Shown here piece after piece: positions 1 through 8,371 of a DNA stretch of 64,000 nucleotides. The DNA lies in contig NZ_JAMZFY010000001.1 of the NCBI RefSeq assembly GCF_025457605.1, positions 186,001 through 250,000 of the forward strand, written 5' to 3'. The stretch is from Haloarcula laminariae. Lineage in GTDB: Archaea > Halobacteriota > Halobacteria > Halobacteriales > Haloarculaceae. The notes under the pieces are model-generated. The model did no database searches. It worked only from the letters and a program-made list of their open reading frames with translations, and was not told the DNA's origin. The stretch's first letter is position 1. Each line of letters opens with the position of its first letter. Made by a program: the position numbers and the translations under genes.

Positions 1-258
1 CTCGCGCCATACTCACATATATATTTCACATCTATTTATGGGTTTTGACTCACTTTGAGTTTCGACACAGAATGGGCAAAAGGGCTGAAAGCAACTAAAT
101 TGGCAACTCAGACCGAAATTACACGAACATAATACTCGGGTACCTACTATCCTTAGGATGTACGACCGATTGTAGATTGATTCTTCCCGCTGGCCTTCAC
201 ACACGCGCGTGCTTCAAATAAGAGTCAAGGGGTCCCGGGGGGCACTCCGAAAATAGCG

Positions 259-516
259 CTACCGCGTCCCGCCAGCCGAGCCGGCCGAAACGCCCGTATC
301 AGGCGTCCCGTCTCCCTCGTACCAGGACGAATCGACGGCGTCCTCGTCGAGAACTTTGATGTGCCACTCGCCGAGTTCCTGCATCTGCACGAGCAGCTGG
401 ATGTCAGTGTCGGGCTTGCCGTCCTCGTCGACGAGGCCGCACATCTCGAGTTCGTCTTTCGGCAGCGAGACGAAGCCCGTGTTGTTCGATTTCTGCAGGC
501 TGTTGATTCGGACCAT
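259..516 (-). CDS. small AbrB/SpoVT-like protein
   Basis: An 85-residue acidic protein. The ATG at 516 is preferred over one at 594 because the conserved-looking part begins MVRINSLQKSNNTGFVSLP, which resembles the swapped-hairpin AbrB fold of small haloarchaeal DNA-binding proteins (start of strand, then a G-x-VSLPKDEL turn). The C-terminal 25 residues are low-complexity Gly/Ser/Thr. It stands alone, divergent from the zinc-finger gene at 672. A role as antitoxin-like or plasmid-type regulator is inferred from the fold resemblance only. Confidence 0.55.
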   Translation of the reverse strand: MVRINSLQKSNNTGFVSLPKDELEMCGLVDEDGKPDTDIQLLVQMQELGEWHIKVLDEDAVDSSWYEGDGTPDTGVSAGSAGGTR

Positions 517-671
517 ATGTTGTGTGTGTGCCCACTGTCGTGCGATGAGCACATCGCTGTCTGGGGTCGAAGCACTAGTAAAAGGGTATTCCATTTTGAC
601 ATCGGTGGAGTCCGTGTCAAAATGGGTGTGGGGTTTACTAGCACTCCCGAGTGAGGGGTTTGCGTTCAGCG

Positions 672-1013
672 ATGGTCACCACCGTCACCTGCCAGAACTG
701 CGGCGAACGAGTCACGTCAGAATATGCTCGTGTGTTCGGGAACGACACTAACGAGCTCCATGCCTGTTCGAGTTGTTCGACACAACGTGCGGTCGCTCGT
801 GGCGCCGGTGTCGACGCCGATCGCGACGGCACGCCCTTGGTCCACCGGCCCGACACCGACGAACCGGTTCGAACGGTCACCACTGTCGACGATGACCCCA
901 CCGAACAGCCCGAGCGCTACCGACTCGAGACACTTCGCGATGGGACCTGGGACGGGCCGACTGCCACCTCAAGTACTGGCGATTCTCAATTTGAAGCGCT
1001 GGTCAACCGGTGA
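672..1013 (+). CDS. zinc-finger protein, DUF7563-like
   Basis: 113 residues. The N-terminus has CQNCG, then a second Cys pair (CSSC) about 22 residues later, in the context T-x-EYARVFG. This matches the small haloarchaeal treble-clef/zinc-ribbon family that I recall as DUF7563. A second member lies at 43004-43162 with the same order of motifs (CQNCG, DYVRVF, CPAC). The C-terminal 60 residues are acidic and probably disordered. The ATG at 672 is chosen because the Cys motif follows at once; an upstream GTG at 651 would only add seven residues. Function unknown; nucleic-acid binding is plausible. Confidence 0.6.
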   Translation: MVTTVTCQNCGERVTSEYARVFGNDTNELHACSSCSTQRAVARGAGVDADRDGTPLVHRPDTDEPVRTVTTVDDDPTEQPERYRLETLRDGTWDGPTATSSTGDSQFEALVNR

Positions 1014-1683
1014 GAACCGGGGGGTCCGGTCTGGAATCGGTCCTCTGCAACTCTGTCAGCTGACTGACTGACTGAGGCTGCGTACGCGCGCGCTATTAAA
1101 CGCGGGGGAGGGGGTTATCCGGCGTATTTCTCGGCAAAATCGGCTTTTTGTCTCCCCTGTGATTTCGTTCCCGACTGACTCCTGGACTACCGCCCCTGCA
1201 GCGCCGCTTGACGTCGTTCCACACTGCAGCGAGGTCGCCTTCGCTGAGTGTGTTCTAATTCAATACGAAGACAGTGACCGCTGTCGACGAAGCGCGTAGC
1301 TCACGATTTCCTCGCGGCGGTGCCGTCCGACTCGCCGTCCGCGAACGGGTCGTCGGGCGGCCGCTGGTGCTGCTCTAACGCGCGCGTGTATCTGTTGGGG
1401 CACAGGGGTCCCCCGGGCGTGCGGGCTATTCGTCTGTCAGTGAATACTTTCAGTAGTTCTCTATAGCTGTGTTCTCTGCGCTCCGATTAATCACAACTGG
1501 CTGCCCACAGTCAGAGCAACGCCAATCAAACAGGTGTCTGATTCAGAGAATGGAATTGTCTCAATCTGCTCCGTGCAGTGTGAAAATTCAGTCGTAGGAA
1601 TCGCTATGCTCTCACACTGCTATTGATTCAGGTATTCGTGAAGACCCAGTCGTAGTGATTAGAGATTGTATTAATGACGTGGG
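1014..1683. other. gene-free stretch with decayed coding remnants
   Basis: No intact gene. On the minus strand a reading frame around 1305-1430 ends in an acidic tail (PPDDPFADGESDGTAARKS) without a usable start, and around 1440-1660 another minus frame shows a zinc-ribbon-like CSDCGQPVV interrupted by stops. Both look like fragments of decayed accessory genes. GC is high in the first half and low in the second, which suggests a junction of two DNA segments. Confidence 0.35.
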
Positions 1684-3086
1684 CATCCGTCTTTAGCTAA
1701 GCCAGAAACCGCGTGACAGCAGCGGCTTATCGAGGCTACTTTTTGAGAGGAATGAGGAGGCGACGAGTGTGCACAACGAAGCCTCCTCATCGAGAATTAT
1801 GCGTCGGCTCACTACTCTCTTTCCCTCTGAGTTCCTCGAAGAGCACGCCGAGGAACTCGGCGTGGTCGAGCGAGACGGCAAACTTCAGATTCCAGTCCTC
1901 GTGTGGGCGCTCGTGTTCGGCTTCGCCGCAGGCGAAAGCCGAACACTCGCCGGGTTCAGACGCAGCTACAACTCCACAGCCGATGAGACGATCTCTCCCG
2001 GTGGCTTCTATCAGCGGTTGACGCCGACGCTGGCGGAGTATCTCCGCGACCTCGTCGAGCGCGGCCTCGACGAGGTCGCTGTTCCCGACGCTGTTGACGC
2101 TGATATCGACCGATTCAGGGACGTGATGATCGCTGATGGAACGGTGTTGCGGTTGCACGAGTTCCTCTCTGATGAGTTCCAAGCCCGTCACGAGGAGCAG
2201 GCTGGAGCGAAGCTCCACCTGCTCCACAACGCCACCGAGCAGACGATCGAACGACTCGACGTGACCGACGAGAAAACACACGACAGCACGCTGTTCAACA
2301 CGGGGTCGTGGCTGCACGGCCGACTGGTTTTGTTCGATCTGGCGTACTTCAAGTACCGCCGGTTCGCGTTGATCGACGAGAACGACGGCTACTTTGTGAG
2401 CCGGCTGAAGGACAACGCGAATCCGGTGATAACAGAGGAGTTACGGGAATGGCGCGGGCGCGCCATTCCCTTGGAAGGCGAGCAGATCCAGGATGTCGTC
2501 GATGACCTCTCACGACAGTACATTGACGTGGAGGTCGAAGCCCAGTTCAAGCGAGGCCAGTACGAGGGAACGCGTTCGTTGGATACGAAGCGGTTCCGCG
2601 TCGTCGGCGTCCGCGATTCGGACGCCGACGACTACCATCTGTACATCACGAATTTGCCGAGAGAAGAGTTTCTCCCGGCGGATCTAGGGACGCTGTATCG
2701 GTGTCGCTGGGAAGTAGAGACGTTGTTCCGTGAGCTAAAAACACAGTACGAACTGGACGAGTTCGACACAAGCAACCGTGATGTCGTGGAGATTTTGCTG
2801 TACGCGGCGTTGTTGTCACTGCTGGTGAGTCGTGAGTTGTTGGATCTGGTGACCGAGCAGACTGACGATGAGATCGTGTTTCCGCCGGAGCGCTGGGCGG
2901 CGACCTTCCGGTCGCACGCCCAGCTCATCCTCCACAAACTCGGTGAGTATCTCGGTTACTCGCCACCGCCGTTGCTGGAGCGGCTGATCGAAGATGCGCA
3001 GAAGATTCACCAGCAACGACCAGTCTTACAGGAGACGCTCGCTACCGCTACGCAACCGAGGTGTGAGTCTTAGCTAAAGACGAATG
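1684..3086 (+). mobile_element. ISH8-type insertion sequence (IS4 family)
   Basis: A complete element of about 1403 bases bounded by terminal inverted repeats: left 1684-1701 and right 3069-3086, both reading CAT(C/T)CGTCTTTAGCTAAG with one mismatch. The single transposase gene fills it and its stop codon lies inside the right repeat. Length, ends and transposase match the ISH8 group common in haloarchaea. The bases flanking the two ends show no target-site duplication of the size expected for this family. Confidence 0.85.
1769..3073 (+). CDS. IS4-family transposase, ISH8 type
   Basis: 434 residues with a DDE transposase core. Visible are the first Asp in MIADGTVLRLHE, the second in VLFDLAYFKYRRF and the IS4 signature Y-x2-R-x3-E-x6-K in YRCRWEVETLFRELK, so the catalytic triad is complete. 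The GTG at 1769 is the longest start; the ATG at 1799 (MRRLTTLFP) is the likelier real start. No frameshift is seen, so the element could still be active. Confidence 0.9.
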   Translation: MHNEASSSRIMRRLTTLFPSEFLEEHAEELGVVERDGKLQIPVLVWALVFGFAAGESRTLAGFRRSYNSTADETISPGGFYQRLTPTLAEYLRDLVERGLDEVAVPDAVDADIDRFRDVMIADGTVLRLHEFLSDEFQARHEEQAGAKLHLLHNATEQTIERLDVTDEKTHDSTLFNTGSWLHGRLVLFDLAYFKYRRFALIDENDGYFVSRLKDNANPVITEELREWRGRAIPLEGEQIQDVVDDLSRQYIDVEVEAQFKRGQYEGTRSLDTKRFRVVGVRDSDADDYHLYITNLPREEFLPADLGTLYRCRWEVETLFRELKTQYELDEFDTSNRDVVEILLYAALLSLLVSRELLDLVTEQTDDEIVFPPERWAATFRSHAQLILHKLGEYLGYSPPPLLERLIEDAQKIHQQRPVLQETLATATQPRCES

Positions 3087-3754
3087 GTTGATGGTATTGG
3101 CCGAATTGGCTCGTTCGACTCAATATGATGTGGGTCTGATAGCGCCGGTCGAAACTGGAAATTTACTCGCTTCCGTCCAACATCATCTGTCGAAACGACC
3201 CCAACATTATACTCGAAATATCGACTGCAGCCGTCGACTTCTCTGGGTTTGATATTGCTTTGCCAAGTCGTGATCTTTGACTCGTTATGATTGAACTCCC
3301 ACGTTTCTCCTGCAGCGTTAAACTGGCCGACCGAGTTTCCCTCTGCAATGACGGTACCAGTCTCTGGGTTGCACCCTGTCCATTCAAAATGGCCGTCTAA
3401 CGCTGTTGAAAGTTCTATGAACGGCAGTAAACCCTCGTCTTGGCTGGTGAACAATAGCTTCGCCCCAATCTCGTGAGTTTGGGGCCGAAGAATTGGATCT
3501 GAATCGGGCTCAAATGACCAAACCCGATCCCACTTCGCCTGCTCCGGACAGCGATGGCGATGATGTTCAACTCGGTTGCTGAACTCCTCTTCACACCACC
3601 GGCAGCAGGCCCATGTGAACTCTGACGTTGCATTTGGAGTTCTGTGATCTGAGCGAACTGCCTGATAATTTCCCGTAAGGAGATGTCGCTCTCGTTCAGA
3701 CCGCTGCTGATCTTCTCTGTCAGATACTCGTTCGGATTGATCGGATTTCTTCAT
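3074..3754 (-). pseudogene. hypothetical protein, 3' end replaced by the IS
   Basis: 226 residues read from 3754, but the last three codons (I-R-L) and the stop come from the right inverted repeat of the ISH8-type element, so the original C-terminus is lost. Residues 48-69 hold a zinc-finger-like cluster (C50/C51, C54, H64, H65, H67, C69). The rest is a charged, Trp-rich domain that I do not recognise. It lies upstream of the IS and downstream of the recombinase relative at 3819-4460 on the same strand, so it was probably the last gene of that cassette. Codon use is AT-richer than the chromosome. Confidence 0.6.
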
Positions 3755-3770
3755 CTCCCAGATCTGGAAA

Positions 3771-3796
3771 GCGGGACGGGAATTGAACCTCTATCT
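3771..3796 (-). other. tRNA 3'-end-like sequence, possible attachment site
   Basis: Read on the minus strand, 3790-3771 gives GGTTCAATTCCCGTCCCGC, which looks like the T-loop and acceptor strand of a tRNA. The 5' half of the T-stem upstream does not pair with it, so this is not an intact tRNA but a partial copy. It lies directly downstream of a tyrosine-recombinase gene, where att sites are usually found. The parent tRNA is not in this window. Confidence 0.4.
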
Positions 3797-3818
3797 CGGC
3801 GGTCGAATTGTAGAAAAC

Positions 3819-4460
3819 CTATTCAGGATCAGTTGTGAACTGTTGAGCAGGTTCGAGCGAACTGTAGCCCAGTCGCTCCTTAATCTGGGGCGCTGTCCAG
3901 CCTTCCCTTCCTAACATCATTCCATGTGTAAACCGGAGGTCTTGTGCAGTTACACGCCGATCCAAGCCTGCTTCATCAGCGAGCTGGTTGAGATGATAGT
4001 TGACGCCCCTGTGAGATAGCGGAATGAAGTCGAATCCCCGTTTCCACCAGTCTAGAAGCTCGATTAGCGTTTGGTGGCTTCTGCTGATCCAAATTGTTCG
4101 GGTAGCTGCTGAGGTAGTGGCCTCCCAAAAGTCGTCTTCCCGGTGCGATTTATTTCGACATTTAGTACAGGGCTCACCCCTGTCGTTCAGATTTCTCTGT
4201 TTTCGATTCCCAGCTCCTGTTGGACCAGCCCCTTTGACGCACTCCTCTTTTTCGGGAATGTTGATTAGAAAGTCTTCGTCGTCCGTTGATAGCCACGACG
4301 GACGCATATGATTGTACTCTCCATTCCGCATCCCGGTATGGAGGAGGAACTGCCCAGTTAATGCTCTAACCGGTACATCAGATTGTTCGATTGCCCTTTC
4401 GAAGGCCTGTACTTGTCGGGGAGAGAGCGGCGTGAACTCCTTTCCTGCCATTTTTATCAC
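3819..4460 (-). CDS. tyrosine-recombinase relative, probably catalytically dead
   Basis: 213 residues that correspond only to the catalytic domain of phage-type integrases; the N-terminal core-binding domain is missing. Box I is present (TGMRNGE, Arg45). Box II reads QDLRFTHG, so the usual first His is Gln173 while Arg176 is kept; the later GH is G-Y (Tyr199); and the position of the nucleophile Tyr holds Phe208 (QQFTTD). A Cys-rich insert (C74, C98, C101) may bind zinc. With Tyr replaced, strand cleavage should be impossible. It may be a directionality or DNA-binding factor, or a relic. It sits beside a tRNA-3'-like sequence and after a 60-residue companion gene. Confidence 0.7.
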   Translation of the reverse strand: MIKMAGKEFTPLSPRQVQAFERAIEQSDVPVRALTGQFLLHTGMRNGEYNHMRPSWLSTDDEDFLINIPEKEECVKGAGPTGAGNRKQRNLNDRGEPCTKCRNKSHREDDFWEATTSAATRTIWISRSHQTLIELLDWWKRGFDFIPLSHRGVNYHLNQLADEAGLDRRVTAQDLRFTHGMMLGREGWTAPQIKERLGYSSLEPAQQFTTDPE

Positions 4461-4465
4461 TCCTC

Positions 4466-4654
4466 TTAACTGTCGCTGACTGACTGAAACTGTTCAAGTT
4501 CATTTCGCACCTTATCGACATCTCCATCGTCGCCGTATTCAACAAGAGCAGCAAGACAGAGGCTCCGGACGAATCGGTCGTTACTATGCTTGATGACGTA
4601 TGCGAGCTGGTCTGAGTTTTCATTCACATACTGGTCCGGATCAAGATCTTCCAT
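4466..4654 (-). CDS. small acidic protein upstream of recombinase relative
   Basis: 62 residues from the ATG at 4654 (MEDLDPDQYV); a start at 4663 would add three. Mostly helical with a pattern like one HEAT-type repeat (RFVRSLCLAALVEYGD). Its stop is five bases before the start of the recombinase relative, so the two are co-transcribed. Unknown function; small genes of this kind often accompany integrases in haloarchaeal elements. Confidence 0.5.
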   Translation of the reverse strand: MEDLDPDQYVNENSDQLAYVIKHSNDRFVRSLCLAALVEYGDDGDVDKVRNELEQFQSVSDS

Positions 4655-4945
4655 TACAAGCACCTCCTATCAGTGAGTTCCCGATTTGACATATTTGTCT
4701 CTTGGATGTCGTAGAACCATTCTCTCGACTTTTCTATCGGGTCGGCTTCCTTGGACGACCGCATAATACAACGAAAGAGTGTAGATACGTTGTATCTGAT
4801 TTGCTAAAAATAGGCTAACGAATGGACCCTAAATGGCTTTCAGAAGTGGTTTTTATGGTGTTGTTTGTCGAAATCCGGCTAATACGCCGTAGACCCCTCC
4901 CGACTTTGAACAACCTATTTTACGTATTCACTATACTCAAGGCGT

Positions 4946-5668
4946 ATGGGACAACCGGACGAGTCGAATGGCTTTCTACGTGATGCAGACAAGGATTGGC
5001 TACTGGACGAAACGGACTACGACCATCAATCAACGAAATCTCAACGAAAACGAGAGATACGAGAGCATTTCAAAACAGCAATGGAGGATTTCAATCTATT
5101 GATGGAGAACTGGGATCGGGATCAGTTGCAAATGGCCTTTGAGGAACTGAGACATTCTGAGAGTAACGAACTTCGAGATCCGACTGACATAGAAGATGTG
5201 GCGAACGCTGACAAAGATACAGAAGAGTGGGAAGGCAATCACGCGGTCGAGTGTGTGCGCAATATGGTTGCCCTTTCGTATATTGGATTAGCGCAAATCG
5301 ATGCAGATCTGGCTTCTCCTGAAGGGGTTGCTCATCAAGCACTGGAATTCCATCGAGCAACAAGGAGGGGGATTCAAGATGGGAAGACCGAATTTGGTCA
5401 CTCTCCGGCAGCAGTGCTATTGGCGTCAAACGTGCCACTCTGGGAACTGCCAAGCCCGGAAGAATTCACCAAACAGATTGATTATGACGATGTCGGGAAG
5501 AAGAACGACATACATCAAGCCAGAGAAGGCACACCCGATTATTACATTTCAAAAGATGTAGCTGGGGACGACTATTATGCAGATGCTGTTGCTTCGATTG
5601 GTCAACGTCTCTATTCGCGAAAGCGGAAGGCGAACGTTAGCCTATCTGAATTCCACCTTCAACACTAA
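4946..5668 (+). CDS. conserved haloarchaeal mobile-element protein
   Basis: 240 residues, soluble and acidic. The N-terminus has the pattern DADKDWLLDE followed by a basic helix (KSQRKREIREHFKTAMEDF), which I recall from hypothetical proteins encoded next to integrases in haloarchaeal plasmids and proviruses. No enzyme motif is visible. It is the first plus-strand gene after the recombinase relative, with a gap of about 280 bases holding the divergent promoters. Confidence 0.6.
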   Translation: MGQPDESNGFLRDADKDWLLDETDYDHQSTKSQRKREIREHFKTAMEDFNLLMENWDRDQLQMAFEELRHSESNELRDPTDIEDVANADKDTEEWEGNHAVECVRNMVALSYIGLAQIDADLASPEGVAHQALEFHRATRRGIQDGKTEFGHSPAAVLLASNVPLWELPSPEEFTKQIDYDDVGKKNDIHQAREGTPDYYISKDVAGDDYYADAVASIGQRLYSRKRKANVSLSEFHLQH

Positions 5669-5802
5669 CGAGATCAACCCCGCAGTACTCTATTGTGGCT
5701 ATCTCTAGAGGGTCTGCTCCTTTTTCTCACCCTATACGAGAGAGGGGAAGTAAAATAAAATTTTGCCAAAGTACTATATTCCCCCGACTGCTTCGTATCT
5801 AT

Positions 5803-6393
5803 ATGGACGATCGAGACCCGCCAGAGGAATTTGCGGACGTCAATAAAGCAGTCGGAGAGGAGTGGGAGGCTGAAACGACCCCCTATGAGCGCATTCGGCG
5901 GGTCGTTGCGCATACGTATAGCCCTGTCTCGGCTGATGCAGTTGCTGACGACGCACAGACCGCTCCAAAAACTGCCCGCAAACATCTGAATACACTCGCA
6001 GAGGAAGGCTTCGTCGAGACAGAGACTGGCGAGCACGGTGCTACGCTGTATCGCCGCTCCCCTGAGTCGCTGGTCGTCGAGCAAGCTGCGGATATCCTCG
6101 AGCACGTCTCGACTGACGAACTCATCGCGCGGATCCAGGAGATGCGCGAGCAACTCTCTGAGTATCAGTCAAAGTTTGGCGTCGAGTCACCGGAGGAACT
6201 GGCTGTCGATCAGACTAATCAGGCACTCGCTGCGTCTGACTCCACGCCAGACGAACCCGATCCGGAGACGATTCGTGAGTGGAAGACACTCCGGCGAAAC
6301 CTCGCGTTCGCAAACGCTGCCCTCTCGATCGGGAACGCCGAGCAGTTCGTCGACGGCGATCGTCGCTCCACAGACGATAGCGTCCCCGCGTGA
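5803..6393 (+). CDS. winged-helix regulator, DUF7342-like
   Basis: 196 residues from the ATG at 5803. Residues about 25-80 form a winged helix (PVSADAVADDAQTAPKTARKHLNTL, quoted here in two parts: PVSADAVADDA and TAPKTARKHLNTL) with a wing reading ETGEHGATLYRR. A helical coiled-coil-like C-terminal half follows (DELIARIQEMREQLSEY). It resembles ArsR-like haloarchaeal regulators that I recall as DUF7342. Its stop is three bases before the next start, so it is co-transcribed with the gene at 6397. Confidence 0.7.
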   Translation: MDDRDPPEEFADVNKAVGEEWEAETTPYERIRRVVAHTYSPVSADAVADDAQTAPKTARKHLNTLAEEGFVETETGEHGATLYRRSPESLVVEQAADILEHVSTDELIARIQEMREQLSEYQSKFGVESPEELAVDQTNQALAASDSTPDEPDPETIREWKTLRRNLAFANAALSIGNAEQFVDGDRRSTDDSVPA

Positions 6394-6396
6394 GAT

Positions 6397-6873
6397 ATGG
6401 CGGGCCCACAGGCGGAGGATCATACCCTCCGTGGCGCAATTGATCGGCCAGCACTGCTTTCAATCCGAGATGTCATCGAGGAGATGGAACCGCTTGCGAC
6501 ATCCCGTCTCGACGACTATCTCAATCCATCAGTACTCGAAGTCTCCCTCGATGACGGGCTTTGTGACGCCGACGGAGCTCGGATCGACGTCCAGTGGACG
6601 ACGCAGGACGATTACAAGTTCCATTATACGGATACCGCGGACGTGAATCTTCGCTGGGGAAACCATCTCCACGGCGGGGACTACATCCATGTCTCTGGGA
6701 CAGAACATTACCATCCGCCGCCGGATGCGAGTTCAGATCCTGCTGATGTCGAGGACTCCTGTATCACGCAGTCCCCCGAAGAGTTGGTCACTCGTGCCGT
6801 TCTCAAACTCTGGCGAGTCGCATATCATACAGACTCGTATTCTCCGCTAAACGCTGGAAGCAACCCTCCCTGA
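6397..6873 (+). CDS. partner of winged-helix regulator, DUF7718-like
   Basis: 158 residues, soluble. The centre has an aromatic/His-rich stretch (VQWTTQDDYKFHYTD, then LRWGNHLHGGDYIHV) typical of a haloarchaeal family I recall as DUF7718. It follows the winged-helix gene after three bases; this two-gene layout recurs in haloarchaeal genomic islands. No catalytic motif is assigned. A toxin-antitoxin-like relation is possible but is inference from the gene order only. Confidence 0.6.
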   Translation: MAGPQAEDHTLRGAIDRPALLSIRDVIEEMEPLATSRLDDYLNPSVLEVSLDDGLCDADGARIDVQWTTQDDYKFHYTDTADVNLRWGNHLHGGDYIHVSGTEHYHPPPDASSDPADVEDSCITQSPEELVTRAVLKLWRVAYHTDSYSPLNAGSNPP

Positions 6874-7258
6874 GACAAAAAACGATTGTACGGCATCACA
6901 GAATTCACGGAGAGCAACGAGATGGTTGGAGGCCATCGTTTCACTGGATTCGGCAGTCACCCAGATAGAGCGTCATAAAACCGTTCACACGGTGGTTGTT
7001 TTCGGAAGTATCGGAAATAGATTGTCTGCTCAGTATTCCCTATATTGAGCGGTTGGGGGGTCAGCTAATACGTGCGCCAACTGTTCCATGATGCCTGATC
7101 TCTAGGCTTTGCCAGCTTATAAGGTGTGGTGGTGAGTAGCATAAAATAGGGAGGTCGCTATCGCCAGTGGCGAGAGTAAGGCTCAAGGAAAAGAATAATA
7201 ATCAGGCTGGAAGAAAACACGGACCTGTAAACGTATCCTCGACAAAACTCACTGGAAA
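6874..7258. other. gene-free AT-rich stretch before the three-gene operon
   Basis: 385 bases without a convincing gene. An A/T-rich block (ATAAAATAG near 7141 and AATAATAATC near 7193) offers candidate TATA elements for the operon starting at 7259. No repeats or structured RNA seen. Confidence 0.4.
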
Positions 7259-8365
7259 ATGGAACGGACAGGAACTCTTTACGACTTCGCGGAACACGAG
7301 ACGGAGACTTCCTTCCGTGCATACATTGAAGAGCTTATAGAGGACCGCGAAGAACCTGTCCGGGCCTTAACTGTTATTTCGGAGCGTACTCCGAAGGAGC
7401 TCTTCGACGAATACCCGTTAAAGGAATACAGTGTTTCAATCGAGGATCAAGAGATCTTCACGAGCGGCCGCCTGATTAGAGAGATCGAAGGCGAATCGTA
7501 CGAAGGAGGGTCTCGACAGTTCAAGGATAACTTCTTCATCGTAAGTCACTCCGAGGAGAAGCTATACACCATTTTCACAGTCTCTGACAAGGATTTCTTC
7601 GATAAAGCACTCACCCGTTACATCGAGACTCTGCCTTCGGAGATTACTGGCTCTTTCCTGTCCAGCGAAGATCTCCGCCGCCTTATTCAGAACTTCGACA
7701 ACCGTGTGAACGGTAATCTCGTGGTGAAAAAAGCAGTCCTCAAGTCGACCGGAGAGGACACACAGATTGAATACCACGAGGACAAGCCATACTATGAAGT
7801 TTTCAACGAGGCTTCTACTAACGATCTCTACGTCGATAAAATCGAACTCACCGTTCACAATACGGGTACGGCATTCCAGTTCTTCGTGTCTCGTAACGGA
7901 GCGACTCGTTACATCAGAGGATCCAGCGACCTCTACTTCAACGTCTTGCTGAATAGCTTAGCCTCCTTCATCTCTGACAAAGGAGAACTCTTCCAAGACC
8001 GTGACAGGGAGTACGGGTCCCGAGATACAGACCCAATTAAAATTCAGTACGAAGAAGGCTCGATAACCGGTGTCGAGGAGAACAAACGGCTGATAAAAGC
8101 GTTAAAGGGGTTAAAACGCACCTCTGTTACGGTTTACCACGATAATCCGTATATGCACGCATCTGTCCTCGACTTTGACGACGGAACCAGCGTGGATGTT
8201 TACCTCACCTCGGACAGCGATATCTCGATTATCCCCGGATTCAACGCCTCGAAAAAGTCTCTGAGCCGGATCTGCGACCAGATTAACAAAGGATTCCTTG
8301 AGGGAGAGGTCAAAGCCGAGGAGGAGCAGGAACGCGATTTCGACGACTACTTCTCAGCAGCATAA
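7259..8365 (+). CDS. unknown protein A of a three-gene operon
   Basis: 368 residues, soluble, no signal peptide or membrane segment, and I recognise no family. It looks like an alpha/beta protein in two similar parts: one around 190-240 (YVDKIELTVHNTG, then a helix NVLLNSLASFI) and one around 260-350 (DPIKIQYEEG, SVTVYHDNPYMHASVLDFDDG, here given as two pieces SVTVYHDNPY and ASVLDFDDG, then the helix SLSRICDQINKGFL). A charged tail ends in DDYFSAA. The next gene starts six bases after its stop. Base composition is AT-richer than the chromosome to the right. A sensor or DNA-binding role is conceivable but not shown. Confidence 0.75.
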   Translation: MERTGTLYDFAEHETETSFRAYIEELIEDREEPVRALTVISERTPKELFDEYPLKEYSVSIEDQEIFTSGRLIREIEGESYEGGSRQFKDNFFIVSHSEEKLYTIFTVSDKDFFDKALTRYIETLPSEITGSFLSSEDLRRLIQNFDNRVNGNLVVKKAVLKSTGEDTQIEYHEDKPYYEVFNEASTNDLYVDKIELTVHNTGTAFQFFVSRNGATRYIRGSSDLYFNVLLNSLASFISDKGELFQDRDREYGSRDTDPIKIQYEEGSITGVEENKRLIKALKGLKRTSVTVYHDNPYMHASVLDFDDGTSVDVYLTSDSDISIIPGFNASKKSLSRICDQINKGFLEGEVKAEEEQERDFDDYFSAA

Positions 8366-8371
8366 TCACCC

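Noticed and set aside
3771-3796. An intact tRNA gene next to the recombinase relative.
   Set aside because: Only the T-loop and acceptor-like part is present; the T-stem does not pair and no D- or anticodon arm follows.
7259-8365. Gene A as a known nuclease, ATPase or cyclase.
   Set aside because: No Walker motif, no HNH or PD-(D/E)XK pattern and no nucleotidyltransferase signature can be seen.
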